Shown piece by piece: positions 45,423-54,226 of a stretch of 64,000 nt of DNA. A model generated the notes under the pieces. The model ran no database searches, was not told the origin of the DNA, and saw only the letters and a program-made list of their open reading frames with translations. How positions within the stretch are numbered: position 1 is the first letter of the stretch; every line of letters begins with the position of its first letter. The position numbers were made by a program, and so were the translations under genes. This stretch comes from CAMLFJ01 sp035524955 (GTDB taxonomy: Bacteria > Methylomirabilota > Methylomirabilia > Rokubacteriales > CSP1-6), in contig DATLFG010000097.1 in NCBI GenBank assembly GCA_035524955.1, forward strand, positions 1 to 64,000. Direction: 5' to 3'.

Positions 45423-47348
45423 TTAGGGTGTCTCGGCCTGACGCCGAGGGTTCACCGGCCACTCGCTCGGCAGCACCGGGCGCGCCAGGGCCAGCTCCCT
45501 GACCGCCTCCGCCTCCCGTTGCAGATCACGCAGCAGCCCGCGAAGCTCTTCCTCGAGCGCGGGCAGCGCCGGGTCCCCGGTGGCCTGGGCCAAGGTGACC
45601 GCCCGCTCCACCTGACGTACCCGGTGTTTACGATGCCGGATATGGTACCGCCTCTTTAGCTCCGCGACGTGACTATGTGTATCGCCCCACTTGCGGTCCT
45701 CGACCAGCAGGGCCGCCAGGAGCCCCCGCTCGCGATCCCCCGGGAGCTCGGCCATCAACGCCTCGGGCAGTGCGCTGGGTGTCCGCCGCAGGGCGGTCAG
45801 CACGAGGCGCAGCCCCTGATGGACCACGTCCTCGTCCGTGAGCACCGGGAGGAGCTCGGCCCGCGCCTCATCGACTTGCAAGAGGAGGGCCACGAGATCG
45901 CGCTCGAAGGGAGTGGGAGGCGGCCAGGAATCCGATTCCGCCGTTCCTCGCCCGGATTGGGCGATCTGCTCCGGGCGCCGACCCCGGGCGCGGGCGCCCT
46001 GGAGTTGCTGGGCCTCGATCCAGAGCTGGGTGGAATCCACGCCGAGGCACCGCGCGGCCTCCTGCGCCAGGGCGGTGGCCTCCTCCGCATTGGCCACCTT
46101 GGAGAGGATCAGGGCCACGCGGGCATGACCATTGGCCCGCCCGCGCGCCGTGGTCAGATCCTCGTCGGCGAGCGCCTTCTCGAGCACGAAGGAGAGCAGG
46201 GGACGCGCCGCGTCGAGCCGCGCGGTGAGCGCGGGGGCGCCCTCGGCGCGCAGCAGGCTGTCGGGGTCGTGACCCGGCGGCAGGAGCGCCACCCGGATCG
46301 GCAGGTGGCCCGCCTTCTCGAAGCCGCCGGTGCGCGAGACGGCCCAGCCCAGGTTCTGGAGGTCCATCACGTCGTTCATCATCTCCTCGAGGCGCGTCGA
46401 GGCCTTCTGTCCGGCCGCGTCGGCGTCGAAGAGGGCCAGCACCTCGTCGGCGTAGCGGCGCAGCAGGCCGAGCTGCGTCGGCGTGAACGCGGTGCCCAAC
46501 GCGGCCACCGTCTCGCCGAAGCCGTGCTGATGCGCCATGAGGCAATCGAGGTAGCCCTCGACGATGATGGCGCGGCCCCGCTCCCGCATCGCGAGCCGGG
46601 CCACGTCGAGGGCGTAGAGCATCTGGCCCTTCACGTAGAGCGGAGTCTCCGGCGAGTTGAGGTACTTCGGCTCCTCGCCCGAGAGCGCGCGGCCGCCGAA
46701 GGCCACCACCCGGCCCTGGACGTCACGGATGGGAAACAGGAGCCGGCCGCGGAATCGGTCGTAGAAGCCGGGCCCGTTCTGCCGGGCCAGGATGAGCCCG
46801 GCCTGCGCCAGGACGTCTTCGCCGATCCCCTGGCGCGCCATGACGCCCAGCAGCGCGTTCCAGCTCTCGGGCGCGTATCCGAGCCCGAAGCGCTTCGCCA
46901 CCTCCGGATCCACGCCGCGCTGCTCGAGGTAGGCGCGGGGCTTCTCGCCTCCGGGCTCCCAGAGCGACCGGGTGTAGAACTCGGCGGCCAGCGCCATCGC
47001 GCGCCGCAGCGCCTCCAGCTTGCCGTCCACCTCGGGGGCGCGTTGGCCCTGGTCGGGCAGCGCGACGCCGGCGCGATCGGCCAGGGCGCGCACCGCCTCC
47101 GGAAAGGCCAGGCGCTCCTGGCGCATGAGGAAGCTGAACGCGTCGCCGCCCGCGCCGCAGCCGAAGCAGTGGTAGATGTTCCGCTTCGGGTTCACGGTGA
47201 AGGAGGGCGTCTTCTCGGTGTGGAAGGGGCAGAGGCCCTTCCAGTTCTCCCCGGCCCGCTTGAGCTTCACGACCTGGCCGACGATCTCGAGGATGTCGGC
47301 GCGGGAGCGGATCTCGTCGAGGAGCTGCGGGGAGTATCCGCCCGGCAT
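45423..47348 (-). CDS. dnaG: DNA primase DnaG
   Basis: A 641-residue primase that makes RNA primers at the replication fork. The CHC2-type zinc finger is LCPFHTEKTPSF with YHCFGCGAGGD, followed by the TOPRIM core (IVEGYLDCLMAHQHG and LALFDADAAGQKAS) and a C-terminal helicase-binding region. It is ten bases from mutS2 and upstream of rpoD in one operon. Confidence 0.97.
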   Translation of the reverse strand: MPGGYSPQLLDEIRSRADILEIVGQVVKLKRAGENWKGLCPFHTEKTPSFTVNPKRNIYHCFGCGAGGDAFSFLMRQERLAFPEAVRALADRAGVALPDQGQRAPEVDGKLEALRRAMALAAEFYTRSLWEPGGEKPRAYLEQRGVDPEVAKRFGLGYAPESWNALLGVMARQGIGEDVLAQAGLILARQNGPGFYDRFRGRLLFPIRDVQGRVVAFGGRALSGEEPKYLNSPETPLYVKGQMLYALDVARLAMRERGRAIIVEGYLDCLMAHQHGFGETVAALGTAFTPTQLGLLRRYADEVLALFDADAAGQKASTRLEEMMNDVMDLQNLGWAVSRTGGFEKAGHLPIRVALLPPGHDPDSLLRAEGAPALTARLDAARPLLSFVLEKALADEDLTTARGRANGHARVALILSKVANAEEATALAQEAARCLGVDSTQLWIEAQQLQGARARGRRPEQIAQSGRGTAESDSWPPPTPFERDLVALLLQVDEARAELLPVLTDEDVVHQGLRLVLTALRRTPSALPEALMAELPGDRERGLLAALLVEDRKWGDTHSHVAELKRRYHIRHRKHRVRQVERAVTLAQATGDPALPALEEELRGLLRDLQREAEAVRELALARPVLPSEWPVNPRRQAETP

Positions 47349-47357
47349 GAAGTCGCC

Positions 47358-49940
47358 TCAGCCCTGGGTGAGCGCGGCGACGGTCGCGCCGGCGCCGCCC
47401 TCGGAGGATGCCCCCGGGCGATGCTCGGCCACGAGGGGGTGGGCGCTCAGCAATTCCTCGACCGCCCGGCGGAGGGCACCCGTGCCCTTGCCATGGATGA
47501 TACGGACCGAAGAGAGCCCGGCCAGGAACGCATCGTCGAGGTACTTTTCTAGCAGATCGCGGGCCTCATCGGTAGTCCGTCCTATGATGTTCAGTTCCAC
47601 CGCCACCGCGCCCTTGCCGGGGGTGGTGATCCGGCCTCGGCGACCGCCCGTCACTGGAGAATCGGAGTCCCCCTCACCTTGCGCTCTCCCCCTTCGGAGG
47701 CGAAGGGACGTTCCACCCTCCTCCCCCTGGGGAGAGGGCCGGGGTGAGTGGCCCCGTGACATGACGCGTAGCGCCTGCATCGGCACCTTCACCGTTACCG
47801 CGCCCGCCTGCACCGTCACCGTCTCGCCGTCGACGCCCAGCGCGTCGCCCTTGAGCCCGAGATGCGTGATCTCGACGCGATCACCCACGACGACCGGGCC
47901 CGCTCCGTCCGGCTCCCGCGCGGGGGCACCCGCAGTGTGCTCCACCTGCCGCGCGGTTTCCACCAGACGCTTGCGCGCGCGCTCCAGCTCCGGCCGGCTC
48001 TTCTCGGCGCGCTTGAGCCGGTCCCACTCTTCGTTCACATGCCGACGCACCTCGGTGACCAGGCGCTGCGCCTCCGCCCGGGCCCGGGCCACCGTCTCGC
48101 GCGCGCTCGCCTTCGCCGCCTCGAGTTCGGCCTGGGCCCGCGCGAGCAGCCCCGCGCTCTCCGCCTCGCGCCGCTCGAGATGCGCGGCGCGCTCCGCGTC
48201 CTTGCGATCGCGGTCGTCGAGGCGGGCCAGCAGCTCCTGGAGCTGGCGCTGCTGCGTGGAGCGATGCGCGTGCGCGCGCTCGATCAGCGCGGCGGGCAGG
48301 CCGAGACGGGCGCCGATGGAGAGCGCATAGCTCTGCCCGGGACGATCGTAGATGAGCCGGAAGGTGGGAGCGAGCCGTTCGGGATCGAACTCTACCGAGG
48401 CATTACGGGCCCGGGGATGCGTGGAGGCGAAGCCCTTGAGCGGCTCGAGGTGGGTGGACGCCGCGACCAGCGCCCCGCGCTCGGCCAGGGCCTCCAGCAC
48501 CGCCTGGGCCAGTGCGGCGCCGTCGTCGGGATCGGTACCCGCGCCCAGCTCGTCGAGCAGCACGAGCGAGCGGGCGTCCACGCGCTCGAGGACATCGCGG
48601 AGCTGCTTGACGAAGGCGGAGAACGTCGAGAGGTTCTCCGCCACGCTCTGCTCGTCGCCCACGATGGCGAAGCACTGCGAGAAGACGGGCAGGCGCGCTC
48701 CGTCGCGCGCGGGCACGTGGCAACCGGACTGCGCCATCAGCACGAGCAGGCCCAGGGTCTTGAGCGCCACCGTCTTGCCGCCCGCGTTGGGGCCGGTGAT
48801 CACGAGCACCGGGCGGTCGGCGGTGATCTCGATGTCCATCGGGATGACCGTCACGGCATTCCTGTATCCGCTCGGCTCGCCTTCGGCTGCGCCTCGCCAA
48901 GCTGCCGGCTCGATTTTCATATCCGCTCGGCTCGCCTCCGGCTCACCTCGCCCTGCCACGGCTGCACCAGTGGCAACTCCCCACGATTGCGCGAGCAGGA
49001 GTGGGTTGAGAGCGCCGGGCAGGAAGACGTCGCGCTGCTCCCCGATCGCGGGCTCGACGGCTTCCATGCGCTCGGCGAGGGCGCCGCGGGCGAAGATCAG
49101 GTCGAGGCCGCCGATGCCCGCCACCAGGTCGTCGAGCTCGGGCAGCGCTGCCCGCACCGTGTCGGTCAGCGCGGCCAGGATGCGGAGGACCTCGGTCTCT
49201 TCCTCCCGCGCGGCCTGGACGAGATCGTTGTTCGCCTCCACCACCGCCTCCGGCTCCACGAAGAGCGTGGCCCCGCTCTGCGAGCGGTCGTGGACGATGC
49301 CGCGCAGGCGGCCCTTGGCCTCCGCGCGGATCGGCAGCACGTAGCGGCCGTGGCGGACCGTGACGTAGCGCTCCTGGAACGTGGTATCGGCACCGGGCGC
49401 GGTGAAGTAGGCCTCGAGCCGTCTGACGAGCTCGCGGCGCAGGTCTCGGATGCGCCGGCGGACGCGCCGCAGCGCGGGCGCCGCCTCGTCGCGCACCTGG
49501 CCGTCGGCGTCGAGCGAGCGCCGCAGCAGATCCGCCAGCTCGGTCTGCCGCGGGAAGCCTGCGAGCGCTTCCGCGAGATCAGGCGCCACCGGCTGGATGG
49601 CACGGCCGTAGGCGAGGAGCCGCCCCGTCGCCTCCAGCAGCGGGATCAACGCGGCCAGGTCGAGGGCCTCGGCCACCGAGCCCGGCACGCGCGCGATCTC
49701 GAGGGTGGGGCGCACGTCCGGGATGCCCTCCCAGGGGGGCACGCCGGTCTGCCCCAGCGCGACCCGAGCCTGGCGGGTCTCGCCGAGCGCGCGGCGGATC
49801 GCGCCGGGATCCGTGAACGGGAGCGTGGCAGTCGCCAGCTCGCGGCCCATCGGCGTGCGCGCCTCGTGGGCGAGGAGCGTCAGCACCTGCGGCCACTCGA
49901 GGCCGCCGCTGCCCGCGGAGAGCCGGAACGCGGGGCTCAT
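47358..49940 (-). CDS. mutS2: MutS2 with two repeat-derived in-frame insertions
   Basis: An 860-residue MutS2, about 70-80 residues longer than usual. The ATPase Walker A is TGPNAGGKT near residue 380, with LVLLDELGAGTDPDDGAALA as Walker B, a long coiled coil, and a C-terminal Smr domain (AVELNIIGRTTDEARDLLEK, RIIHGKGTGALRRAVEE). MutS2 acts in recombination control and ribosome rescue. One insertion near residues 317-360 is encoded by a CGCTCGGCTCGCC repeat and another near 728-760 by a CCCTCACC hairpin repeat just before Smr. Both keep the frame. Confidence 0.95.
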   Translation of the reverse strand: MSPAFRLSAGSGGLEWPQVLTLLAHEARTPMGRELATATLPFTDPGAIRRALGETRQARVALGQTGVPPWEGIPDVRPTLEIARVPGSVAEALDLAALIPLLEATGRLLAYGRAIQPVAPDLAEALAGFPRQTELADLLRRSLDADGQVRDEAAPALRRVRRRIRDLRRELVRRLEAYFTAPGADTTFQERYVTVRHGRYVLPIRAEAKGRLRGIVHDRSQSGATLFVEPEAVVEANNDLVQAAREEETEVLRILAALTDTVRAALPELDDLVAGIGGLDLIFARGALAERMEAVEPAIGEQRDVFLPGALNPLLLAQSWGVATGAAVAGRGEPEASRADMKIEPAAWRGAAEGEPSGYRNAVTVIPMDIEITADRPVLVITGPNAGGKTVALKTLGLLVLMAQSGCHVPARDGARLPVFSQCFAIVGDEQSVAENLSTFSAFVKQLRDVLERVDARSLVLLDELGAGTDPDDGAALAQAVLEALAERGALVAASTHLEPLKGFASTHPRARNASVEFDPERLAPTFRLIYDRPGQSYALSIGARLGLPAALIERAHAHRSTQQRQLQELLARLDDRDRKDAERAAHLERREAESAGLLARAQAELEAAKASARETVARARAEAQRLVTEVRRHVNEEWDRLKRAEKSRPELERARKRLVETARQVEHTAGAPAREPDGAGPVVVGDRVEITHLGLKGDALGVDGETVTVQAGAVTVKVPMQALRVMSRGHSPRPSPQGEEGGTSLRLRRGRAQGEGDSDSPVTGGRRGRITTPGKGAVAVELNIIGRTTDEARDLLEKYLDDAFLAGLSSVRIIHGKGTGALRRAVEELLSAHPLVAEHRPGASSEGGAGATVAALTQG
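47668..47755. repeat. CCCTCACC hairpin repeat inside the mutS2 coding region
   Basis: CCCTCACCTTGCGCTCTCCC to GGGGAGAGGGCCGGGGTGAG is a member of the dispersed hairpin family. On the minus strand it is translated in frame as SPRPSPQGEEGG..LRRGRAQGEG in the linker before the Smr domain. Confidence 0.9.
48865..48963. repeat. CGCTCGGCTCGCC double repeat inside the mutS2 coding region
   Basis: It has the same two-unit arrangement as 43336-43428. On the minus strand it is translated in frame as GRGEPEASRADMKIEPAAWR and the following residues, placed between NPLLLAQ and VIPMDIEI just before the ATPase Walker A. Confidence 0.9.
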
Positions 49941-49953
49941 GCGCGCGCGGTCC

Positions 49954-50496
49954 TCAGCGGCGCTCCACGAGGGCCAGCGCCTTGTCCGCGGCCTCGTCGC
50001 AGGCCGCGGCGATCGCCTCGTACTCCTCGGGAAAGAAGGGCGCGAGCACGTGGTCGGAGACCCGATCCCGGTCTAGGCCGGGCCGGCCGGGGCGGCCGAT
50101 GCCGATCTTGACGCGCCGGAGGTCGCTCGTGCCGAGGGCCGCGATCAGCGAGCGGACGCCGTTGTGGCCGCCCGCGCTGCCGGTGAGGCGCACGCGCACC
50201 TTGCCCAGCGGGAGGTCGAGGTCGTCGAAGACGATGACCAGGTCGGCGGGGCCCAGGTGGAGCTTGCGGGCGAGCCGCGCCACCGGGGGACCGCTGACGT
50301 TCATGAAGCTGCCCGGCTTGATGAGGTAGAGCGGCTCGCCGTGCCAGCGGCCGTGGGCGACTGCGTGGCCGCCGTCGCGCTCGAAACGCCCATGAATGCG
50401 GTGGGCCAGCGCGTCGACGACGCGCTGGCCCACGTTGTGCCGGGTGTTGCGATATTCCGGGCCCGGATTCCCCAGGCCGACGATGGCCTGCGCCAC
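49954..50496 (-). CDS. pth: Peptidyl-tRNA hydrolase
   Basis: A 180-residue bacterial Pth that releases peptides from stalled peptidyl-tRNA. GLGNPGPEYRNTRHNVGQ contains the catalytic histidine, and KPGSFMNVSGPPV and GSAGGHNGVRSL are conserved. It starts with a GTG directly after the rplY stop. Confidence 0.97.
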   Translation of the reverse strand: MAQAIVGLGNPGPEYRNTRHNVGQRVVDALAHRIHGRFERDGGHAVAHGRWHGEPLYLIKPGSFMNVSGPPVARLARKLHLGPADLVIVFDDLDLPLGKVRVRLTGSAGGHNGVRSLIAALGTSDLRRVKIGIGRPGRPGLDRDRVSDHVLAPFFPEEYEAIAAACDEAADKALALVERR

Positions 50497-51192
50497 CTAC
50501 TTCTTCTTCTCGCCGCCCTTGTCCTTCGCGTCGCCCTCGGCCGCGTCCTCCTTGAGCTTGCGCTCGGTGAGCACCTCGGGCTCGGCCGCCACCACTTCCG
50601 TCGTCGCCGCGGTCGCGACCACCGCTTCCTCGACCGCCGGCGGGGCGATGGTGACCACCGCCTGGTTGGGGTCGTTGAGGACGCGCACGCCCTCGGGGAC
50701 CCTCAGGTCCTTGACGGTCAGCACGTCGTGGATGGCCAGGTTCGTGATGTCCGCTTCGAGGTACTCCGGAATGTTCCCGGGCATGCAGGAAACCCGTACC
50801 TCGCGGAGCACCATCTCGAGGATGCCCTGAGTGTCCTTGACGCCGATCGCCTCGCCCACGTGGTGCACGGCCACCGTGACCTGGATGGCGCGGTCCATCG
50901 CCACTTCCTGCAGATCTACGTGGATGAGGCTCTCCGAGACCGGATCGAACTGCATGTCCCGGATGATCGCCATCTTGGCGTCCGTGGTCCCCTCGAAGGT
51001 CACACGGAACAGCTGGGTGCTGCCCTCGTGGCCGTGAATGAGACGGAGCACGTCCTTGGGCGCCACCGCCACGTTCACCGGGTTCGCCCCGCCGTAGAGG
51101 GTCGCCGGAACCTGGCCGGCGCGGCGCAGGCGCCGGGCGGGCCCCTTGCCGATGCCGTCGCGCTTCCGGATGATCAACTCACGCATGTCCAT
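50497..51192 (-). CDS. rplY: 50S ribosomal protein L25/Ctc
   Basis: A 231-residue L25 of the long (TL5/Ctc) type that binds 5S rRNA. The L25 domain begins REGIIRKRDGIGKGPARRLR-like and includes VPATLYGGANPVNV, and the beta-rich C-terminal domain has VRVSCMPGNIPEYLEADITN. The tail is Glu/Lys rich. Gene order prs-rplY-pth is common in bacteria. Confidence 0.96.
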   Translation of the reverse strand: MDMRELIIRKRDGIGKGPARRLRRAGQVPATLYGGANPVNVAVAPKDVLRLIHGHEGSTQLFRVTFEGTTDAKMAIIRDMQFDPVSESLIHVDLQEVAMDRAIQVTVAVHHVGEAIGVKDTQGILEMVLREVRVSCMPGNIPEYLEADITNLAIHDVLTVKDLRVPEGVRVLNDPNQAVVTIAPPAVEEAVVATAATTEVVAAEPEVLTERKLKEDAAEGDAKDKGGEKKK

Positions 51193-51222
51193 GACTCAGC
51201 TCCTTGAAAGAGAAAATTTGTC

Positions 51223-52164
51223 CTACACGAAGAGGGTCGAGACCGACTCCTCGTCGTGGATGCGCCGAATCGCTTCCGCCAGCAGCGGGGCGACCGAGAG
51301 AACGCGGATCTTGGCTAGCTGCCGCTCGGGCGTGAGCGGGACCGTGTTCGTGATGATGACTTCCTCGAGGATCGACTCCTTGATGCGGGTGATGGCGGGT
51401 CCGGAGAGCACGCCGTGCACCGCGCAGGCGAGGACCCGCTTCGCCCCCTCGCGCCGGAGCGCGTCCACCGCCTGGATCATGGTGCCCGCGGTGTCGATCA
51501 TGTCGTCGACGATCACCGCGTCGCGGCCCCTGACGTCGCCGATGAGGTGCATGAACTGCGCGACGTTGTTGCCATCGCGCCGCTTGTCGATGATGGCGAG
51601 GCCCGCCTTGAGCCGCTTGGCGAGCGCGCGGGCGCGCTCCACGCCGCCCGCGTCGGGCGAGACCAGCACCGGGTCGCTCAGATCCTTCTTGGCCAGGTGG
51701 TCGATGATGACCGGGGGCGCCGCGAAGAGGTGATCCACCGGGATGTTGAAGAAGCCCTGGATCTGCCCGGCGTGCAGATCTACCGCGAGCAGGCGCTGGG
51801 CCCCCGCGGCGGTGAGGAGGTCGGCCACCAGCTTCGCGGTGATCGGCACGCGCGGCTGCACCTTGCGGTCCTGGCGGCCGTAGCCGTAGTAGGGCAGCAC
51901 CGCGGTGATGCGCCGGGCCGAGGCGCGCTTGAACGCGTCGATCATCACGAGCAGCTCCATCAGATGATCGTTGACCGGTGGACAGGTGGGCTGGATCACG
52001 AAGACGTCCTGGCCCCGGACGTTCTCGTTGATCTGCACGTAGACCTCGCCGTCCGAGAAGCGCGAGACGTCCGCGTCGCCGAGCGGGAGCTGAAGGGTCT
52101 TGGCGATTTCCTCCGCCAGCGGCCGGTTCGCGTTGCCGGAAAAGAGCTTCAGCTCGTACGCCAT
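51223..52164 (-). CDS. prs: Ribose-phosphate pyrophosphokinase
   Basis: A 313-residue PRPP synthetase. The flexible loop and ATP site are in LPYYGYGRQDRKVQPRVPIT, and the PRPP-binding loop is AVIVDDMIDTAGTMIQA. It makes PRPP for nucleotide, histidine and tryptophan synthesis. The ATG at 52164 is selected by its GGGAGA site; the frame is open further upstream. Confidence 0.97.
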   Translation of the reverse strand: MAYELKLFSGNANRPLAEEIAKTLQLPLGDADVSRFSDGEVYVQINENVRGQDVFVIQPTCPPVNDHLMELLVMIDAFKRASARRITAVLPYYGYGRQDRKVQPRVPITAKLVADLLTAAGAQRLLAVDLHAGQIQGFFNIPVDHLFAAPPVIIDHLAKKDLSDPVLVSPDAGGVERARALAKRLKAGLAIIDKRRDGNNVAQFMHLIGDVRGRDAVIVDDMIDTAGTMIQAVDALRREGAKRVLACAVHGVLSGPAITRIKESILEEVIITNTVPLTPERQLAKIRVLSVAPLLAEAIRRIHDEESVSTLFV

Positions 52165-52195
52165 GTCAGACGCGTCTCCCTTGACTGACGTTGCC

Positions 52196-52230
52196 CGCTC
52201 GGCTCGCCTTCGGCTGCGCCTCGCCAAGCC
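52196..52230. repeat. CGCTCGGCTCGCC repeat, single copy, between tRNA-Gln and prs
   Basis: CCCGCTCGGCTCGCCTTCGG continues to GCGCCTCGCCAAGCC. It is identical in its core to one unit of the mutS2 copy and lies about 22 bases beyond the tRNA-Gln 3' end. Confidence 0.85.
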
Positions 52231-52252
52231 ACTGCGGCACGACCCGCGTATG

Positions 52253-52326
52253 TGGCTGGGGCGGGAGGAATCGAACCTCCATTGCGGGGGCCAAAGCCCC
52301 GAGTCCTGCCACTGAACGACGCCCCA
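52253..52326 (-). tRNA. tRNA-Gln (TTG)
   Basis: A 74-nt cloverleaf with encoded CCA. The acceptor TGGGGCG pairs with CGCCCCA, the discriminator is G as expected for Gln, the anticodon loop is CTTTGGC giving TTG, and the T arm is GGAGG TTCGATT CCTCC. It lies between ispE and prs on the same strand. Confidence 0.96.
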
Positions 52327-52339
52327 GTGAAACCGTCTT

Positions 52340-52457
52340 CAGCTGCGGGGGCCCCGAAATGGCCCCCGCACTCCCCCAGTCCAGCGGACCACCGTTCCCT
52401 TCTCCGAGGCTGCTCAGCTGCGGGGGCCCCGAAATGGCCCCCGCACTCCCCCAGTCC
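52340..52457. repeat. Duplicated 43-bp hairpin units downstream of ispE
   Basis: Two identical 43-bp units (52340-52382 and 52415-52457) are separated by 32 bases. Each holds the hairpin GCGGGGGCC / GGCCCCCGC with a seven-base loop. On the minus strand they follow the ispE stop, so they could be tandem terminators ahead of tRNA-Gln, although no T tract follows. Confidence 0.85.
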
Positions 52458-52500
52458 GCGGACACTCCTGCGCCCCCCGGCATGGTCACGCGGCCAGCCG

Positions 52501-53373
52501 TCATCCGGTCACGCGGATGGCGGGGCCGGAGTTCGTGCGTACCGCCCAGCAGGCCCAGCCCACCCGGCTCACCCGCGTCCGGATCTGCCGTGCGTGGTCC
52601 AGGGATCGCGCCATCCCGAACACGGTCGGTCCGCTGCCCGACATGATCGCTCCAAGTGCCCCCGCCGCCAAGAGTGCCGCCTTCATCCGGCCGATCACCG
52701 GCAGGACCGGCTCGACCACGCTCTCCAGGTTGTTCGTCAGCGCCGCCGCCATCTTGCTCACGTTCCGTGTCCGCAGCGCCTCGATCACGCGCTCCGTGCC
52801 GGTGGACTCGGCCCGCCAGCCAATCGGTATCCGAGCGTACACCTCCCGCGTCGACAGCGGCACGCGCGGATTCACCAGCACCAGGGCATAGCCGCCCCCG
52901 CCCGGCAGCGCGGTCAGGTGCTCGCCGCGGCCCGTCGCCACCGCCCGCCCCGATCCCAGGAAGAACGGCACGTCCATGCCCAGCTCGACCGCCAGCTCCT
53001 GCAGGCGCGCCCTGGACCAGCGGAGCCCCCACAACCGGTGGAGCCCCCAGAGCGCCGCCGCCGCGTCACTCGAACCGCCCCCCAGCCCGGCCGCCACCGG
53101 GATGCGCTTGGTCAGCCGGATACGGGCCCCGGTCTCGATCCTCGCCGCCTCCTGGAGCAGACGCGCGGCGCGCATCACCAGATTGCCATCGTCGGTGGGC
53201 AAGTCGGGATCGTCCGTGTGCAGCGAGAGGGTGTCGGCCGCTTCCAGCTTGAGGCGATCGCACAGGTCCACCGCCTGCAGCACCGTCGCGATCTCGTGAT
53301 ACCCGTCGACCCGCTTTCCCAGGACCTCGAGGGCCAGGTTCACCTTGGCGGAGGTGCGAAGCACCACCTCCAC
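52501..53373 (-). CDS. ispE: 4-diphosphocytidyl-2-C-methyl-D-erythritol kinase
   Basis: A 290-residue GHMP kinase of the MEP isoprenoid pathway. The substrate end is RTSAKVNLALEVLGKRVDGY, the ATP loop VAAGLGGGSSDAAAAL and motif 3 GAIMSGSGPTVFGMA. The GTG at 53373 is preferred because GAGGGAGC precedes it; the ATG at 53415 lacks a site. Confidence 0.96.
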   Translation of the reverse strand: MEVVLRTSAKVNLALEVLGKRVDGYHEIATVLQAVDLCDRLKLEAADTLSLHTDDPDLPTDDGNLVMRAARLLQEAARIETGARIRLTKRIPVAAGLGGGSSDAAAALWGLHRLWGLRWSRARLQELAVELGMDVPFFLGSGRAVATGRGEHLTALPGGGGYALVLVNPRVPLSTREVYARIPIGWRAESTGTERVIEALRTRNVSKMAAALTNNLESVVEPVLPVIGRMKAALLAAGALGAIMSGSGPTVFGMARSLDHARQIRTRVSRVGWACWAVRTNSGPAIRVTG

Positions 53374-53431
53374 GCTCCCTCGTGACCGCTTCGACAAGGC
53401 AGCGTAGGCTAACATGCGTCGCGACCGAGTG

Positions 53432-54226
53432 TCAACGGAAGTCTTGAATTCTAACGTGTTCCGGGACAGTCAGCGTCAAGAGCGCGGGGTCGAGCCCCGT
53501 GTTCATCCTGGGCTCGCGGTAAGCGATCGAGACGTGCAGCGACCCGTCCGGGGTCTCGAGCCGGAGCCCGGCCGGTGGGGCGTCCGGCGGCGTCGGCGTG
53601 AACGTGACCAGCGCGGGATTCTTGCCGGTCCACTCGACCTGCCGCACCTGCCCGCTGTCGGGGTCGAACCAGATGCGCTGCTCGGCGTCCCGCCCGGTGA
53701 GCCGCACCGACGGGCCGGTCTCGTCGGGGGCCACCAGCTCCACCCGCGTCGGGTCCGGCAGGGGCCGGGGACGCGCCGCGAGCAGTGCGGCGAGATCCTC
53801 GCCGCCCAGGGCCAGGCCGAGCCAGCGGCGGTTGGCCTCCGGGGAGGCGGGGGCGAGGTAGGCCCGGTTGTCGAGAACCTCCCACAGGGTGAGGCTCTGC
53901 GGATCGCCGGCCACGACCAGCACCGGTGTGCCGAACGGCGAGAGGGCCTCGAAGCGAAGCGAGGCGGGCTCGCCCAGGAGGAGCAGGACCCCGGAGAGGC
54001 GCTGCGCGCGCCCGCTGCGGCGGACGGTGATCTCGGTCAGGGAGCGCAGGTCGACCAGAGAGCGGCGATGCTGTTCGATGCGGGCGAGGGCGGCGCGGGC
54101 GTCCTCGGCGATGGGCGGCGGGGCGGGCGCCGGGGGCGCGGTGGCGCAGGCGGTCAGGCCGAGGGCGAGCAGGATGCCGCCGGCCCGGCCGAGCCGGTTA
54201 CTTCTGCTGGGCCTTGGGCGGCGCAC
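53432..54226 (-). CDS. LolB/DUF4292-like outer-membrane lipoprotein
   Basis: A 264-residue lipoprotein. A hydrophobic signal ends in the lipobox LTACA with the lipidated cysteine near residue 27. The body has SLTEITVRRSGRAQRLSGVL and PASLRFEALSPFGTPVLVVA, typical of LolB/DUF4292 half-barrels that carry lipoproteins at the outer membrane. The position upstream of ispE is common for LolB-like genes. It overlaps the TPR gene by 29 bases. Confidence 0.75.
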   Translation of the reverse strand: MRRPRPSRSNRLGRAGGILLALGLTACATAPPAPAPPPIAEDARAALARIEQHRRSLVDLRSLTEITVRRSGRAQRLSGVLLLLGEPASLRFEALSPFGTPVLVVAGDPQSLTLWEVLDNRAYLAPASPEANRRWLGLALGGEDLAALLAARPRPLPDPTRVELVAPDETGPSVRLTGRDAEQRIWFDPDSGQVRQVEWTGKNPALVTFTPTPPDAPPAGLRLETPDGSLHVSIAYREPRMNTGLDPALLTLTVPEHVRIQDFR

